From: Bradyrhizobium sp. JYMT SZCCT0180
GTDB lineage: Bacteria > Pseudomonadota > Alphaproteobacteria > Rhizobiales > Xanthobacteraceae
NCBI RefSeq assembly: GCF_018130165.1
Contig: NZ_JAFCLZ010000038.1
Location: forward strand, 1-64,000
DNA: 64,000 bases
Reading direction: 5' to 3'
This document shows positions 8,461 through 17,018 of the stretch, in pieces. The notes under the pieces were generated by a model, which searched no databases, was not told where the DNA came from, and saw only the letters and a list, made by a program, of their open reading frames with translations. The position numbers and the translations under genes were made by a program. The number at the start of each line of letters is the position of its first letter. The first letter of the stretch is position 1.

Positions 8461-9429
8461 TCAGACCGGCCAGACCAGGTCCTGCAATTCGGAAAGGTTG
8501 CCGGCCTTGCCCTGCCAGTTCTCGATGCAGATATGCCGGACCGGATCGCCGGCCCGGTGCAACAGCATCAGCGCCATCAGCCGCCGTTTCATGGCCGGGT
8601 TGATGTCGGCGGGCGCGTATCCGAACCCTTCGAACAGGCTCCGCATCCGCTGTGGGTTTCCCGCGGCCATGAAGGCGCTCGGACCGAGCAGGTCATATTC
8701 GCCCCAGCCGGTCATTACGTCGCCGAAATCAAACAGCCCCGACAGGCGCCAGCCGGCGCCTTCCCGGCTCAACAGGAAGTTCTCCGGAATGTATTCGCCG
8801 GTCAGGATGACCGGCGGCTTGTCCAGCGGAATGATCTTCGCGGCATCGCGCAGGATGTCGTCGAAGCCATCGAGAAACTTCTGCGGCATCCCGAGGCGCT
8901 CGTGCCGCGCGCGGCAGCCCTCGATTTGCCTGGATATGAACCGGCCCCACTGCGGCTCGATGTCTGCGAGTTCTCCGAGCGGGGCGCGCTGCACTTCGGC
9001 GATAACAGCGCCGATCTGCGCAAGCACGCGCTCCTTCTGGTCTTCAGGCAGCGTCGGCCAGACCTCGGAGCCGACGACACCATGCAGCCGCGTGATGATG
9101 AGATAGGGCCACCCGTCGCGCTCGCCTTCGAACAGGATTTCCGGAATCGGGATGCTCAATTGTCCGCGTAACTGCCTCAACGAAGCGCGCTCGGAGGCAA
9201 ACTGGCCGCGAAGCATCGGCGGAAAGAGCTTCAGAATCAGTTCGTCGCCAAGGCCGACGACAAGGTTGGTACCGGTCGCGAAAACATGCGGCGCCGCCGG
9301 CTTCAAGCCGTGGCCATGGGCAATGTCCAACGCCACCGGCAGCCATCGCGAGGTGTCGGCGCGCCAGGCATGGAAGGCTTCGTAGTCGGCGAGGATCGGC
9401 AGTAAAGGTGTCATCAAATCAACCGTCAT
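8461..9429 (-). CDS. Aminoglycoside phosphotransferase (APH)-fold protein with altered catalytic motif
   Basis: This protein of about 322 residues has an APH/choline kinase-like fold: an N-terminal lobe with DELILKLFPP and a C-terminal lobe with DFGDVMTGWGEYDLLGP, which carries the metal-binding Asp. Where active kinases have HGDxxxxN, this protein has TGEYIPEN: His is replaced by Thr and the catalytic Asp by Glu, while Asn is kept. Activity is therefore uncertain. I use the ATG at 9429 (MTVDLM); the ATG at 9414 is also possible. A longer frame runs upstream through the palindromic repeat at 9471-9538 and is not credible. No function is assigned. Confidence 0.75.
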   Translation of the reverse strand: MTVDLMTPLLPILADYEAFHAWRADTSRWLPVALDIAHGHGLKPAAPHVFATGTNLVVGLGDELILKLFPPMLRGQFASERASLRQLRGQLSIPIPEILFEGERDGWPYLIITRLHGVVGSEVWPTLPEDQKERVLAQIGAVIAEVQRAPLGELADIEPQWGRFISRQIEGCRARHERLGMPQKFLDGFDDILRDAAKIIPLDKPPVILTGEYIPENFLLSREGAGWRLSGLFDFGDVMTGWGEYDLLGPSAFMAAGNPQRMRSLFEGFGYAPADINPAMKRRLMALMLLHRAGDPVRHICIENWQGKAGNLSELQDLVWPV

Positions 9430-9470
9430 TCGATAGCGACGACTTGTCCGCCGTAGCTGATCAGCGAAGG

Positions 9471-9538
9471 CGGAAGCAATCCATCCTTCCGTTATGCCGC
9501 GCGATGGATTGCTTCGCTTCGCTCGCAATGACGGAAGG
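9471..9538. repeat. Dispersed palindromic repeat, family F
   Basis: An imperfect inverted repeat pairs AAGCAATCCATC with GATGGATTGCTT and also contains a second CTTCCG/CGGAAG pair. It lies 16 bp past the stop codon of the UgpB-like gene and upstream of the APH-like gene on the same strand. Similar elements in bradyrhizobial genomes sit between genes and are not coding. It could form a strong stem that limits readthrough. Confidence 0.65.
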
Positions 9539-9554
9539 TCGAGATCGCAGGCGC

Positions 9555-10877
9555 CTACCTGTCCGGATTCGCCCGCTCGAACTGCCGCAGCAGACGGTTG
9601 CCGCGCTCGGCGGCGAGGTCGAGGGCGGCCTGCGCGGTTCGCTTGCCGCTGAAGACCTGCTCCAGTTCCTCGTCGATCGCGTCGCGGATCAGCACGAACG
9701 AGCCAAGCCGGATTCCCTTGGAGTGCTCGGTCGGCGGCTTCAAGGTCATCTGCTCGATCGAGATCGCCGCTCCGGGATTGCGATCATAGAACCCCTGCGC
9801 ACGTGAGAGATCGAAGGCGGCGCGGGTGATCGGCAGATAGCCGGTGTTCTGGTGCCAGGCCGCCTGGACTTCCGGCTTCGACAGAAACGCGAAAAACTTC
9901 GCGACCCCGGTATATTCATCGCGTGGCCGGGCCCTCAGCACCCATAGGGTCGCACCGCCGATGATGGTGTTCTGCGGCGCGCCGTTGACGTCGGGATAAT
10001 ACGGCATCAGGCCGTAGCCGACCTCGAACTTCGAATTGGCCTTGATGTCGGCGCGGGTCGCCGACGAACCGATGAAGATTCCGCACTCGCCCTTCTGGAA
10101 GCGCGGCTCGGCCGACTGGCCGCGGCCGCTATAGTCGTACACTTTCGTGGCCTGCCATTCCGCGAGCTGCGTGATGTGGCGCACCACGGTCGGGTTGTTG
10201 AAGGTCAGTTCGGCGTCGAGACCGCCAAACCCATTGCCCTTGGTCGCCAGAGGCAAGTTATGGAATGCTGAAAAATTCTCGACATTGATCCAGGAAGGCC
10301 AGGAGGTGGTAAGGCCGCAGACCGCGCCTGCCGCGCGCAGCTTCTTCGCCGCGGCCCCAACATCGGGCCAGGTTTTCGGCGCCGCTTCCGGATCGAGACC
10401 GGCGGCGCGGAAGAGGTCCTTGTTGTAGTAGAGGATCGGTGTCGAGGCGTTGAAGGGGAACGATAGCATGTTGCCGGCGACGTCGGAATAATAGCCGGCG
10501 ACGGCCGGCAGATAGGCCGTCGGCGAGAACGGCTCCGACTGGTCGCGCATCAACTCGAACACCGGATAGATCGCGCCCTTTGCCGCCATCATGGTCGCGG
10601 TCGCGATCTCGTTGACCTGAACGATGGCGGGCTGGCTGCGCGAACGGAAGGCGAAGATCGCCGCCGTCACCGTTTCCGTGTAACTGCCCTTGTAGGTCGG
10701 AACGATCCGGTAGTCGGATTGCGAGGCGTTGAAATCGGCCGCGAGCTTCTCCAGCTGCTTGCCGAGCTCACCCGACATCGCGTGCCACCACATGATCTCG
10801 GTGGTCGCCTGCGCCGGAGACACCAGCACGGTGAATGCGAGCGCGACAAACTGAAACAACCTCAAGACCGACTTCAC
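9555..10877 (-). CDS. ugpB: Extracellular solute-binding protein, UgpB-like (sn-glycerol-3-phosphate type)
   Basis: This 440-residue periplasmic protein has a signal peptide (MKSVLRLFQFVALAFTVLVS, then AQA) and a family-1 sugar-type binding domain. The domain includes IMWWHAMSGELGKQLEKLAADFN, a strong UgpB-like start to the mature protein. UgpB delivers sn-glycerol-3-phosphate or glycerophosphodiesters to UgpAEC. No ugpA, ugpE or ugpC lies nearby, so the protein either works with a transporter elsewhere or has another role. The start is GTG at 10877, without an obvious Shine-Dalgarno sequence. Confidence 0.8.
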   Translation of the reverse strand: MKSVLRLFQFVALAFTVLVSPAQATTEIMWWHAMSGELGKQLEKLAADFNASQSDYRIVPTYKGSYTETVTAAIFAFRSRSQPAIVQVNEIATATMMAAKGAIYPVFELMRDQSEPFSPTAYLPAVAGYYSDVAGNMLSFPFNASTPILYYNKDLFRAAGLDPEAAPKTWPDVGAAAKKLRAAGAVCGLTTSWPSWINVENFSAFHNLPLATKGNGFGGLDAELTFNNPTVVRHITQLAEWQATKVYDYSGRGQSAEPRFQKGECGIFIGSSATRADIKANSKFEVGYGLMPYYPDVNGAPQNTIIGGATLWVLRARPRDEYTGVAKFFAFLSKPEVQAAWHQNTGYLPITRAAFDLSRAQGFYDRNPGAAISIEQMTLKPPTEHSKGIRLGSFVLIRDAIDEELEQVFSGKRTAQAALDLAAERGNRLLRQFERANPDR

Positions 10878-11093
10878 TGATGAATCACTTTGCCAAAACC
10901 GCTTGTCAGGACCGCGATCAAATCTGCGCGCTGCGCCTCAATAGATGCCCGCGCCCGCCGTTTCAATCCACTACCGCCGTCGCACCGCACAATTAACGAT
11001 TGCAGCGGCTCCCGATAGCCAAGCGTGGGTGCTTTCTGCTAAAAAACATTGAACCTTTTTCTCCCGCCGCAGACTTCTTCACAAGGGGATTTG

Positions 11094-12089
11094 TTGCCTG
11101 TGTATCGCCGCGCCGACCTTTCGCGGATCATAATGCTTGTTCTGGCGTTGTTCCTGACAGCGGCCTCAACGAGCACTTTTGCGCGCGAATTTCGCGCCGC
11201 CGATACCCAGAACGAGAGTTATCCGACCGTGCAGGCGCTGCACTATATGGGCAGCCTGGTTGCGGAACGCACCGGCGGCCGCCACGAGATCAAGGTGTTC
11301 CATTCGCGCCAGCTCGGCGAAGAAAAGGAAACCCTGGAGCAGACCCGCGCAGGCGCCATCGATATCAATCGTACCAACGTCGCATTGATCGGGACCATGG
11401 TGCCGGCGATGAATGTGCTGGCGATGCCGTTTCTGTTCCGCTCCATCGAGCATTTGCAGAAGGTGCTGGATGGTCCTATCGGCAACGATATCCTGGACAG
11501 CTTCGAACCTTACGGCTTCGTCGGCCTCGCGTTCTACGATTCCGGCGCCCGCTCGATCTACAACCACGTCCGCCCGGTCACCTCGATGGCCGATCTCAAG
11601 GGCTTGCGGATTCGGGTGCAGCAGTCCGAGCAGATGGTCGCGATGATCCGCTCGCTCGGCGCCGATCCGGTCGCACTGCCCTACGGTCAGGTGCTGACCG
11701 GACTCTCCACCAAATTGATCGACGGCGCCGAGAATAACTGGCCGTCCTTTGTCACCACCGATCACTACAAATTCGCCGGCTTCTACACCCTCACCGAACA
11801 TACGATGAGCCCGGAAGTGCTTGTCATGTCGAAGAAGGCGTGGTCTGGCCTGTCACCCGAAGACCAGAAGACCTTCCGCGAAGCCGCACAGCGCTCGAGC
11901 CGCTTCATGCGCGAGAAATGGCGCGATCTCGAAGAGCGCTCGCGCAAGCAGGCGGAAGACGCCGGCGTCAAGATCGTCACCGATTTCGACCGCAAGCCGC
12001 TCGAGGCGGCGATGGCGGGAATTTACACCAGGGCGCAGCAAGACCCCGCGATGGCGCAGCTCATCGAACGAATTCGTGGGGTGCAGTGA
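11094..12089 (+). CDS. TRAP-type (DctP family) periplasmic solute-binding protein, no cognate permease nearby
   Basis: The predicted 331-residue protein is periplasmic, with a signal peptide ending near TSTFA-RE. The DctP domain has the ligand-binding DLKGLRIRVQQSE segment (conserved Arg) and the DGAENNWPSF segment. The TTG at 11094 was chosen: it follows AAGGGG at a 5-base distance and gives a basic signal start (PVYRRADLSR). GTG 11100 or ATG 11133 are alternatives. TRAP permease genes (DctQ, DctM) are absent. Instead the gene is followed 31 bp later by a membrane histidine kinase, suggesting that the binding protein senses a carboxylate-like ligand for the kinase. Confidence 0.88.
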   Translation: MPVYRRADLSRIIMLVLALFLTAASTSTFAREFRAADTQNESYPTVQALHYMGSLVAERTGGRHEIKVFHSRQLGEEKETLEQTRAGAIDINRTNVALIGTMVPAMNVLAMPFLFRSIEHLQKVLDGPIGNDILDSFEPYGFVGLAFYDSGARSIYNHVRPVTSMADLKGLRIRVQQSEQMVAMIRSLGADPVALPYGQVLTGLSTKLIDGAENNWPSFVTTDHYKFAGFYTLTEHTMSPEVLVMSKKAWSGLSPEDQKTFREAAQRSSRFMREKWRDLEERSRKQAEDAGVKIVTDFDRKPLEAAMAGIYTRAQQDPAMAQLIERIRGVQ

Positions 12090-12120
12090 GTTGGCCGTAA
12101 CCTCGCAACAGGAAGGATCA

Positions 12121-14187
12121 GTGGAACGGCCGGCAAGCCTCGCCGCGCGCGGCCGTATTCGCATCGTCCAGGTGCTGCGCGCGGTCCCGATCCGCTGGCG
12201 CATCCTGTCGATCGCGGCCCTGAACTCCGCCGTGGTCGTGGTGCTCGCCGCGCTGATATGGAACGGCGCCAAGGTGCTCGGTTCGGCCTGGGAAGATGTC
12301 CGCCATGTCAGGGAATCCGACAAGATCCTGGCGCTGCTCGAAAGCGAGACCAGCCGGCTGCAGAACCTGATCCATCGCTACATCAACCAGCCGAGCCCGG
12401 AACTGTTCGCGGAGATCCTGCTGCTGCGTGAAGCCGTCCTCGGCACGCTGACCAACCGCGCCTCAAACGACCCGATGCTTTCGGGCTCGGTGGCGCAGCT
12501 CGAGCAGGTCACCGACCGCTTCCTCAACGGTTTCGGCGAACTGCGCGCGGTGCAGGCGACGATCTCGAAAACCTACGAGCAGCAGGTGCTGGGCCCGGCC
12601 AGGGACATGGCCGGGCTCTATTCCATCATCGAGGGCGCCACCGGGCACCGCGATGCGCTGATCTGGCCGTCGCTTGGAAAATCCCGCGAGGCGTTTACCG
12701 GGATGCTGGTCGCCGCCAACGCCTATTACCTTTCGCTGGCGTCGGCGTCGGCCGAGGACGCCCGCCGCAATACCGAGACGATCGAAAAGACCATCCCGGT
12801 CATGTCCGACCTCGCCGACAATGATCTGCAGCGCATGGCGCTGACGCGGCTGCATGCTAAAACCCTGGCGCTGCGCGAGGGACTGGCGAAGCTGACCGAG
12901 CAGCTTGCGATCCGGACCGAATTGTTGCGCAACACCATCGACGCCAGCCAGGCCGATGCGATCGGCGTGATCGACGGCCTGTCGGTGAAGATGCGCCAGC
13001 GCGAGCAAAAGGCGCAGGAAACCTTCGACCGCACGCTGGCGGGCATTTCGCGCCGCGTGCTGTCGATCGCCGTGATCTTCCTCGGCATCATCCTGTCCGC
13101 GGGTGTCCTGATCGCGCTCTCGATCCGGCTGCCGCTGCAGCAGATCATGGCGTCGATGCACGCGATCACCTCGGGCAATTACGATCGCGCCGTGCAGGGC
13201 ACGTCAGCCAAGGACGAGGTCGGCGCGATGGCGCGCGCGGTGGAGGTGTTCCGCGAAAACGCCATCGCCAAACGCAAGACCGAGGACGAACTGCGCGCGT
13301 CGAAGGAAAAGGCCGAGGGCGCGCTGCTCGAACTCAATGCCGCCCAGCAGAACCTGATCGACGCCGAACGGCTGGCGGCGCTTGGCGGCCTGGTCGCCGG
13401 CGTCGCCCACGAGGTCAACAACCCGATCGGCATCAGCCTGACGGTGGCATCGAGCTTCGCGCGCCGCGCTGATATCTTCGAGACCGAGCTGCGCACCGAG
13501 CCGCTGCGCCGCTCCAAGCTCGACGAGTTCGTCAAGAGCTCGCGCGACGCCGCCGGGCAACTGGTGGCCAATTTGCACCGTGCCGGCGAACTGATCCAGT
13601 CGTTCAAGCAGGTGGCGGTGGACCGCTCCCATGCCGAGCGCCGGCAATTCAGCCTCAGCGAGGCCACCGACCAGATCGTGGCGAGCCTGCGCCCGGTATT
13701 GAAGAAGGCGACGATTACGCTGTCGGTCGACGTGCCGGAGGGCCTGTTGATCGACGGCTATCCCGGCTCCTACGGCCAGATTTTAACCAATCTTTTCCTC
13801 AACGCAGCCAATCATGCCTTCGCCGACGGCCGTTCCGGAGCGATCTCGCTTTCGGCACGGGCCCGCGGCAGTGACGATGTCGAAATCATTTTTGCCGATA
13901 ATGGGGCCGGAATGACGCCGGACGTCCAGCGGCAGGCGTTCGATCCGTTCTTTACCACGCGCCGCAACGAGGGCGGCACCGGACTGGGCTTGCATATCGT
14001 CTATAATCTTGTCACTCAACAGCTCGGCGGCCGGATGATGCTGGAGTCAAGGCTAGGACAAGGCACCACTTTCCGCATTATCATGCCCAAGGTCGCCAAG
14101 GGAATCGTAACCAGCGGACCCACGATCACAGACGCAGCAGCCGACGGAACCCCTCAATGGCCGAACAGGACGATGTCCTCCACCTGA
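12121..14187 (+). CDS. Membrane sensor histidine kinase (HAMP, HisKA, HATPase_c)
   Basis: The protein is about 688 residues. One membrane segment lies near residues 27-47 and a second near 312-335. Between them is a roughly 260-residue mostly helical periplasmic domain, and after them a HAMP region, a coiled coil, the phosphoacceptor His430 in GVAHEVNNP and a HATPase_c domain with the DNGAGM and GTGLGLHIV boxes. The start is GTG at 12121, preceded by AGGAAGG at a 4- to 5-base spacing. A longer frame extends back through the TRAP gene and is not credible. It is flanked by the binding protein and two receiver proteins, and likely detects the loaded binding protein. Confidence 0.9.
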   Translation: MERPASLAARGRIRIVQVLRAVPIRWRILSIAALNSAVVVVLAALIWNGAKVLGSAWEDVRHVRESDKILALLESETSRLQNLIHRYINQPSPELFAEILLLREAVLGTLTNRASNDPMLSGSVAQLEQVTDRFLNGFGELRAVQATISKTYEQQVLGPARDMAGLYSIIEGATGHRDALIWPSLGKSREAFTGMLVAANAYYLSLASASAEDARRNTETIEKTIPVMSDLADNDLQRMALTRLHAKTLALREGLAKLTEQLAIRTELLRNTIDASQADAIGVIDGLSVKMRQREQKAQETFDRTLAGISRRVLSIAVIFLGIILSAGVLIALSIRLPLQQIMASMHAITSGNYDRAVQGTSAKDEVGAMARAVEVFRENAIAKRKTEDELRASKEKAEGALLELNAAQQNLIDAERLAALGGLVAGVAHEVNNPIGISLTVASSFARRADIFETELRTEPLRRSKLDEFVKSSRDAAGQLVANLHRAGELIQSFKQVAVDRSHAERRQFSLSEATDQIVASLRPVLKKATITLSVDVPEGLLIDGYPGSYGQILTNLFLNAANHAFADGRSGAISLSARARGSDDVEIIFADNGAGMTPDVQRQAFDPFFTTRRNEGGTGLGLHIVYNLVTQQLGGRMMLESRLGQGTTFRIIMPKVAKGIVTSGPTITDAAADGTPQWPNRTMSST

Positions 14188-15902
14188 TCGACGATTCCGA
14201 AACCGCCCCGGATGATTCGTCTGTACGCAAATGGAAGATCGCCGTCATCGACGACGATCAGGCGGTGCATGAAGGCACCCGGTTTGCGCTGAGCGACTAC
14301 AACCTCCACGGCGGCACGCTGGAAATCCTCTCCGCCTATTCCGCGGCTGAAGGCCGCGTCCTGATGCGCAACAATCCCGATATCGCCGCCGTGCTGCTCG
14401 ACGTCATCATGGAAACCGACGTCGCCGGCCTCGACCTCGTCGAGTACATCCGCAACGACATCAAGAACGAGACCGTCCGCATCATCCTGCGCACCGGCCA
14501 GCCCGGCCAGGCGCCGGAGCGCCGCGTCATCGTCCAGTACGACATCAACGACTACAAGGCCAAGACCGAGCTCACCGCCGACAAGCTGTTCACCTCGCTG
14601 ACCGCCGCCTTGCGCAGCTACCAGCAGCTCGAGCGCATGGTGCAGACAAGGCGCGGGCTCGAAATCATCATCGACGCCGCCTCGACCCTGTACGACTTCA
14701 AATCGATGCAGCGCCTCGCCGAAGGGGTGCTGACGCAACTGGCTTCACTGCTCAATGTCGACTGCGCCGGTATACTGGTGCTGCGCGACGACGGCGCCCC
14801 CGGCAGCGAATTCTCCGTGCTGGCGGGCTCGGGTTGCTACAGCCGCTTCATCGGCTCGACCAGTTCAAAATCGCTCGATCCGGATTTGCGGCAGATGGTG
14901 GAAGACGCCTTCACGCGCCGCAAGAACGAGTTCGCCGACCACCGCAGCGTGCTTTACCTGCGCACCGGCTCTGGCCGTGAAGTCGTGGTGCTGCTGCAGG
15001 CCGAACGCCAGCTCTCCGACACCGACCGCGCGCTGGTCGAGATTTTCTCCAGCCGGCTGTCGATCGCGTTCGACAATGTGATCCTCTACCAGCAGCTGCA
15101 TGCGGCCAATACCCAGCTCGAAGACCGCGTCGCCCAGCGCACCCGCGCGCTGATGCAGGCCAACCGCCGGCTTTCGGCGCAGTGGCTTCGGCTGCAGCGC
15201 GCCAACGGCTTCAAGAACGAAATCCTCGGCACCGTCGCCCACGACCTGAAAAACCCGCTCGGCGTCATTCTCGGCCGCACCGAAATGCTCAACGAACTGA
15301 TCGGCGCCGGTTCGCCGAAGGAAAACGTCACGGCGCAGGTCGACCACATCCGCGACGCCACCAAGCGCCTGACCTCGATGGTCGATCATCTGATTTCGGA
15401 CGCGATGGCCGATGCCTTCGACATCACCATCCGCCGCGAGCCGGTCGACGTCGGCGCCCTGGTGGCCGAAGTCACCGACGCCAATCTGCCCTCTGCCGTG
15501 AACAAGCAGCAGACCATCAGCGTCTCCGCGCCGCCGAATTTCGTCACCATGTGCGACGTCGATCGGATCCGCGAGGCGATCGACAATCTGGTCAGCAATG
15601 CCATCAAATATTCACCGATCGGCGGCAAGATCACGGTCGGCGTCACCCATGAGGGGGACAACACCGTCGTCCGGATCACGGACGAGGGCGCGGGCCTGTC
15701 GCCCGAGGATCTTGGTCGGCTGTTCGGCCGCTTCCAGCGGCTGTCGGCCAAGCCGACCGCGGGCGAAAGCTCGACCGGCCTCGGTCTATCGATCGTCAAA
15801 CGCATTATCGACATGCATGGCGGCCATGTGACCGCGGATAGCCCAGGCCCCGGACAGGGGTCGACCTTTACGGTTACACTGCCTGCAGCAGAGACATCAT
15901 GA
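14157..15902 (+). CDS. Hybrid response regulator/histidine kinase (receiver, GAF-like DUF3369, HisKA, HATPase_c)
   Basis: The 581-residue cytoplasmic protein starts with a receiver domain (about 26-150) with Asp82 as the phosphoacceptor in VLLDVIM. A DUF3369/GAF-like sensor region follows (about 165-320), then a coiled coil, a HisKA domain with His362 in GTVAHDLKNP, and a HATPase_c domain with GLGLSIVKR. The gene overlaps the preceding kinase by 31 bp, indicating translational coupling. Having a receiver before a kinase suggests a phosphorelay: the membrane kinase phosphorylates this protein, which in turn acts on the OmpR-type regulator. That order is inference. Confidence 0.9.
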   Translation: MAEQDDVLHLIDDSETAPDDSSVRKWKIAVIDDDQAVHEGTRFALSDYNLHGGTLEILSAYSAAEGRVLMRNNPDIAAVLLDVIMETDVAGLDLVEYIRNDIKNETVRIILRTGQPGQAPERRVIVQYDINDYKAKTELTADKLFTSLTAALRSYQQLERMVQTRRGLEIIIDAASTLYDFKSMQRLAEGVLTQLASLLNVDCAGILVLRDDGAPGSEFSVLAGSGCYSRFIGSTSSKSLDPDLRQMVEDAFTRRKNEFADHRSVLYLRTGSGREVVVLLQAERQLSDTDRALVEIFSSRLSIAFDNVILYQQLHAANTQLEDRVAQRTRALMQANRRLSAQWLRLQRANGFKNEILGTVAHDLKNPLGVILGRTEMLNELIGAGSPKENVTAQVDHIRDATKRLTSMVDHLISDAMADAFDITIRREPVDVGALVAEVTDANLPSAVNKQQTISVSAPPNFVTMCDVDRIREAIDNLVSNAIKYSPIGGKITVGVTHEGDNTVVRITDEGAGLSPEDLGRLFGRFQRLSAKPTAGESSTGLGLSIVKRIIDMHGGHVTADSPGPGQGSTFTVTLPAAETS

Positions 15903-16636
15903 GCCAGAGCCAGCACATCATCATCGTCGACGACGAGGCGCCGGCCCGCGAAATGGTCGGTGATTACCTCAAGATGCACGGTTTCGCGGTGACGCTGTGC
16001 GACGGCGGCAAGAGCCTGCGCGGCGTCATCGAAACCAATGTGCCCGACCTCGTCGTGCTCGACCTCAACATGCCCGAGGAAGACGGGCTCTCGATCATCC
16101 GCGACCTGAAGAGCCGCATCAACGTCCCCGTCATCATGCTGACGGCGACCGCCAGCCCGATCGACCGCGTCGTCGGCCTCGAGCTTGGCGCCGACGATTA
16201 CATCGCAAAGCCCTGCGAGCTGCGCGAATTGATGGCGCGCATCCGCTCGGTGCTGCGGCGCAGTGCACCGGTCAAGGCGGCGACGCCCGAGGCCGCCGGC
16301 GCCAAGGCGGAAAAGGAGCAATTGGTGCGGTTCGGCACCAAATGGCTCGATCTCGAAGCCCAGGCGCTGCGCGACGACGAAGGCAACGAGCATCCGCTGA
16401 CCGCGTCCGAATTCGGCCTGTTGAAGGTGTTCGCGGCCAATCCGAAGCGGGTGCTGTCGCGCGAGCGGCTGCTGGAACTGGCGAATGCGCGCGACGCCGA
16501 AGCCTTCGACCGTGCGGTCGACCTCCGCATCATGCGGATCCGGCGCAAGATCGAGATCGACCCGACCAAGCCGGCCGTCATTCGCACCATCCGCGGCGGC
16601 GGCTATCTGTTCTCGCCGACCGGCGAGAAGGGCTAG
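15899..16636 (+). CDS. OmpR/PhoB-type two-component response regulator
   Basis: The 245-residue protein has a receiver domain (about 5-120) with Asp55 in VVLDLNMP, the conserved Thr in MLTAT and Lys in IAKP. A linker rich in Ala/Lys/Glu (about 124-140) leads into a winged-helix DNA-binding domain (about 145-240) ending IRGGGYLF. It overlaps the hybrid kinase gene by 4 bases (ATGA). It is the DNA-binding output of this operon. Targets are unknown, though the TRAP-type binding protein or a distant TRAP transporter are natural candidates. Confidence 0.93.
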   Translation: MSQSQHIIIVDDEAPAREMVGDYLKMHGFAVTLCDGGKSLRGVIETNVPDLVVLDLNMPEEDGLSIIRDLKSRINVPVIMLTATASPIDRVVGLELGADDYIAKPCELRELMARIRSVLRRSAPVKAATPEAAGAKAEKEQLVRFGTKWLDLEAQALRDDEGNEHPLTASEFGLLKVFAANPKRVLSRERLLELANARDAEAFDRAVDLRIMRIRRKIEIDPTKPAVIRTIRGGGYLFSPTGEKG

Positions 16637-16644
16637 CTGCCAAC

Positions 16645-16787
16645 TGCTCCCTCGCCCCGTTCTTACGGGGAGAGGGTTGGGGTGAGGGGCCTCTCTCCGA
16701 GCAAAGACTGTCGAGGGACCTGGGACCTGTACCCCCTCACCCGGCGCTACGCGCCGACCTCTCCCCGCAAGCGGGGCGAGGTAAGAA
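16645..16787. repeat. Dispersed palindromic repeat, family H
   Basis: Two hairpins, CGCCCCGTTCTTACGGGG at the left and CTCCCCGCAAGCGGGGCGAG at the right, surround a central spacer, with a third GGCGCTACGCGCC stem between them. The pattern is of the mirror-image type common between genes in bradyrhizobia. It starts 9 bp after the stop of the response regulator gene and may serve as its transcription end. The right end matches 76-97 exactly over 22 nt. Confidence 0.7.
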
Positions 16788-16879
16788 GAAAGACGTCGCG
16801 TCGCCCCCGCGGAACCATTTTCGATCTGAAATCCTCCAATTTTCCGCACGTTGAAATTATTGCTATTTTCGCCCCGAAT

Positions 16880-16906
16880 GTTTCGTCGCGGCCGCTGCGA
16901 CGAAAC
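16880..16906. promoter_or_regulatory. Perfect 10-bp inverted repeat upstream of the sigma factor gene
   Basis: GTTTCGTCGC (16880-16889) and GCGACGAAAC (16897-16906) are perfect reverse complements separated by 7 bases. The site is about 113 bp upstream of the sigma factor start. Its right arm plus two bases (GCGACGAAACAA) recurs at 17705-17716, upstream of the small secreted protein gene. No T-tract follows, so a regulator binding site is more likely than a terminator. Confidence 0.5.
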
Positions 16907-16976
16907 AATTCTCCCCGGCACGAAACCATTTTCCCCCTTCCGTGCAGACATCCCGAAACGTTGATTAACTAGAAAT

Positions 16977-17012
16977 CTCCCAACGACACGCCGCCAAGCG
17001 GCGAACTGGGAG
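16977..17012 (+). promoter_or_regulatory. Leader hairpin enclosing the ribosome binding site of the sigma factor
   Basis: CTCCCA (16977-16982) pairs with TGGGAG (17007-17012), which is the Shine-Dalgarno sequence located 6 bases before the ATG. An inner stem CGCCGC (16989-16994) with GCGGCG (16998-17003) and a CAA loop closes the structure. Folding would hide the ribosome binding site. It could be a translational control element, for example temperature- or factor-responsive. The pairing is read by eye and has not been tested by folding software. Confidence 0.5.
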
Positions 17013-17018
17013 TTTGTC

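Noticed and set aside
11821..12120. N-terminal extension of the sensor kinase into the TRAP gene
   Set aside because: The added 100 residues are Arg/Ser-rich antiframe sequence of the upstream gene, and GTG 12121 has a strong ribosome binding site.
16645..16787. Possible insertion-sequence remnant
   Set aside because: It has inverted repeats but no transposase-coding segment and no target-site duplication that I can see; it matches the general palindromic repeat type.
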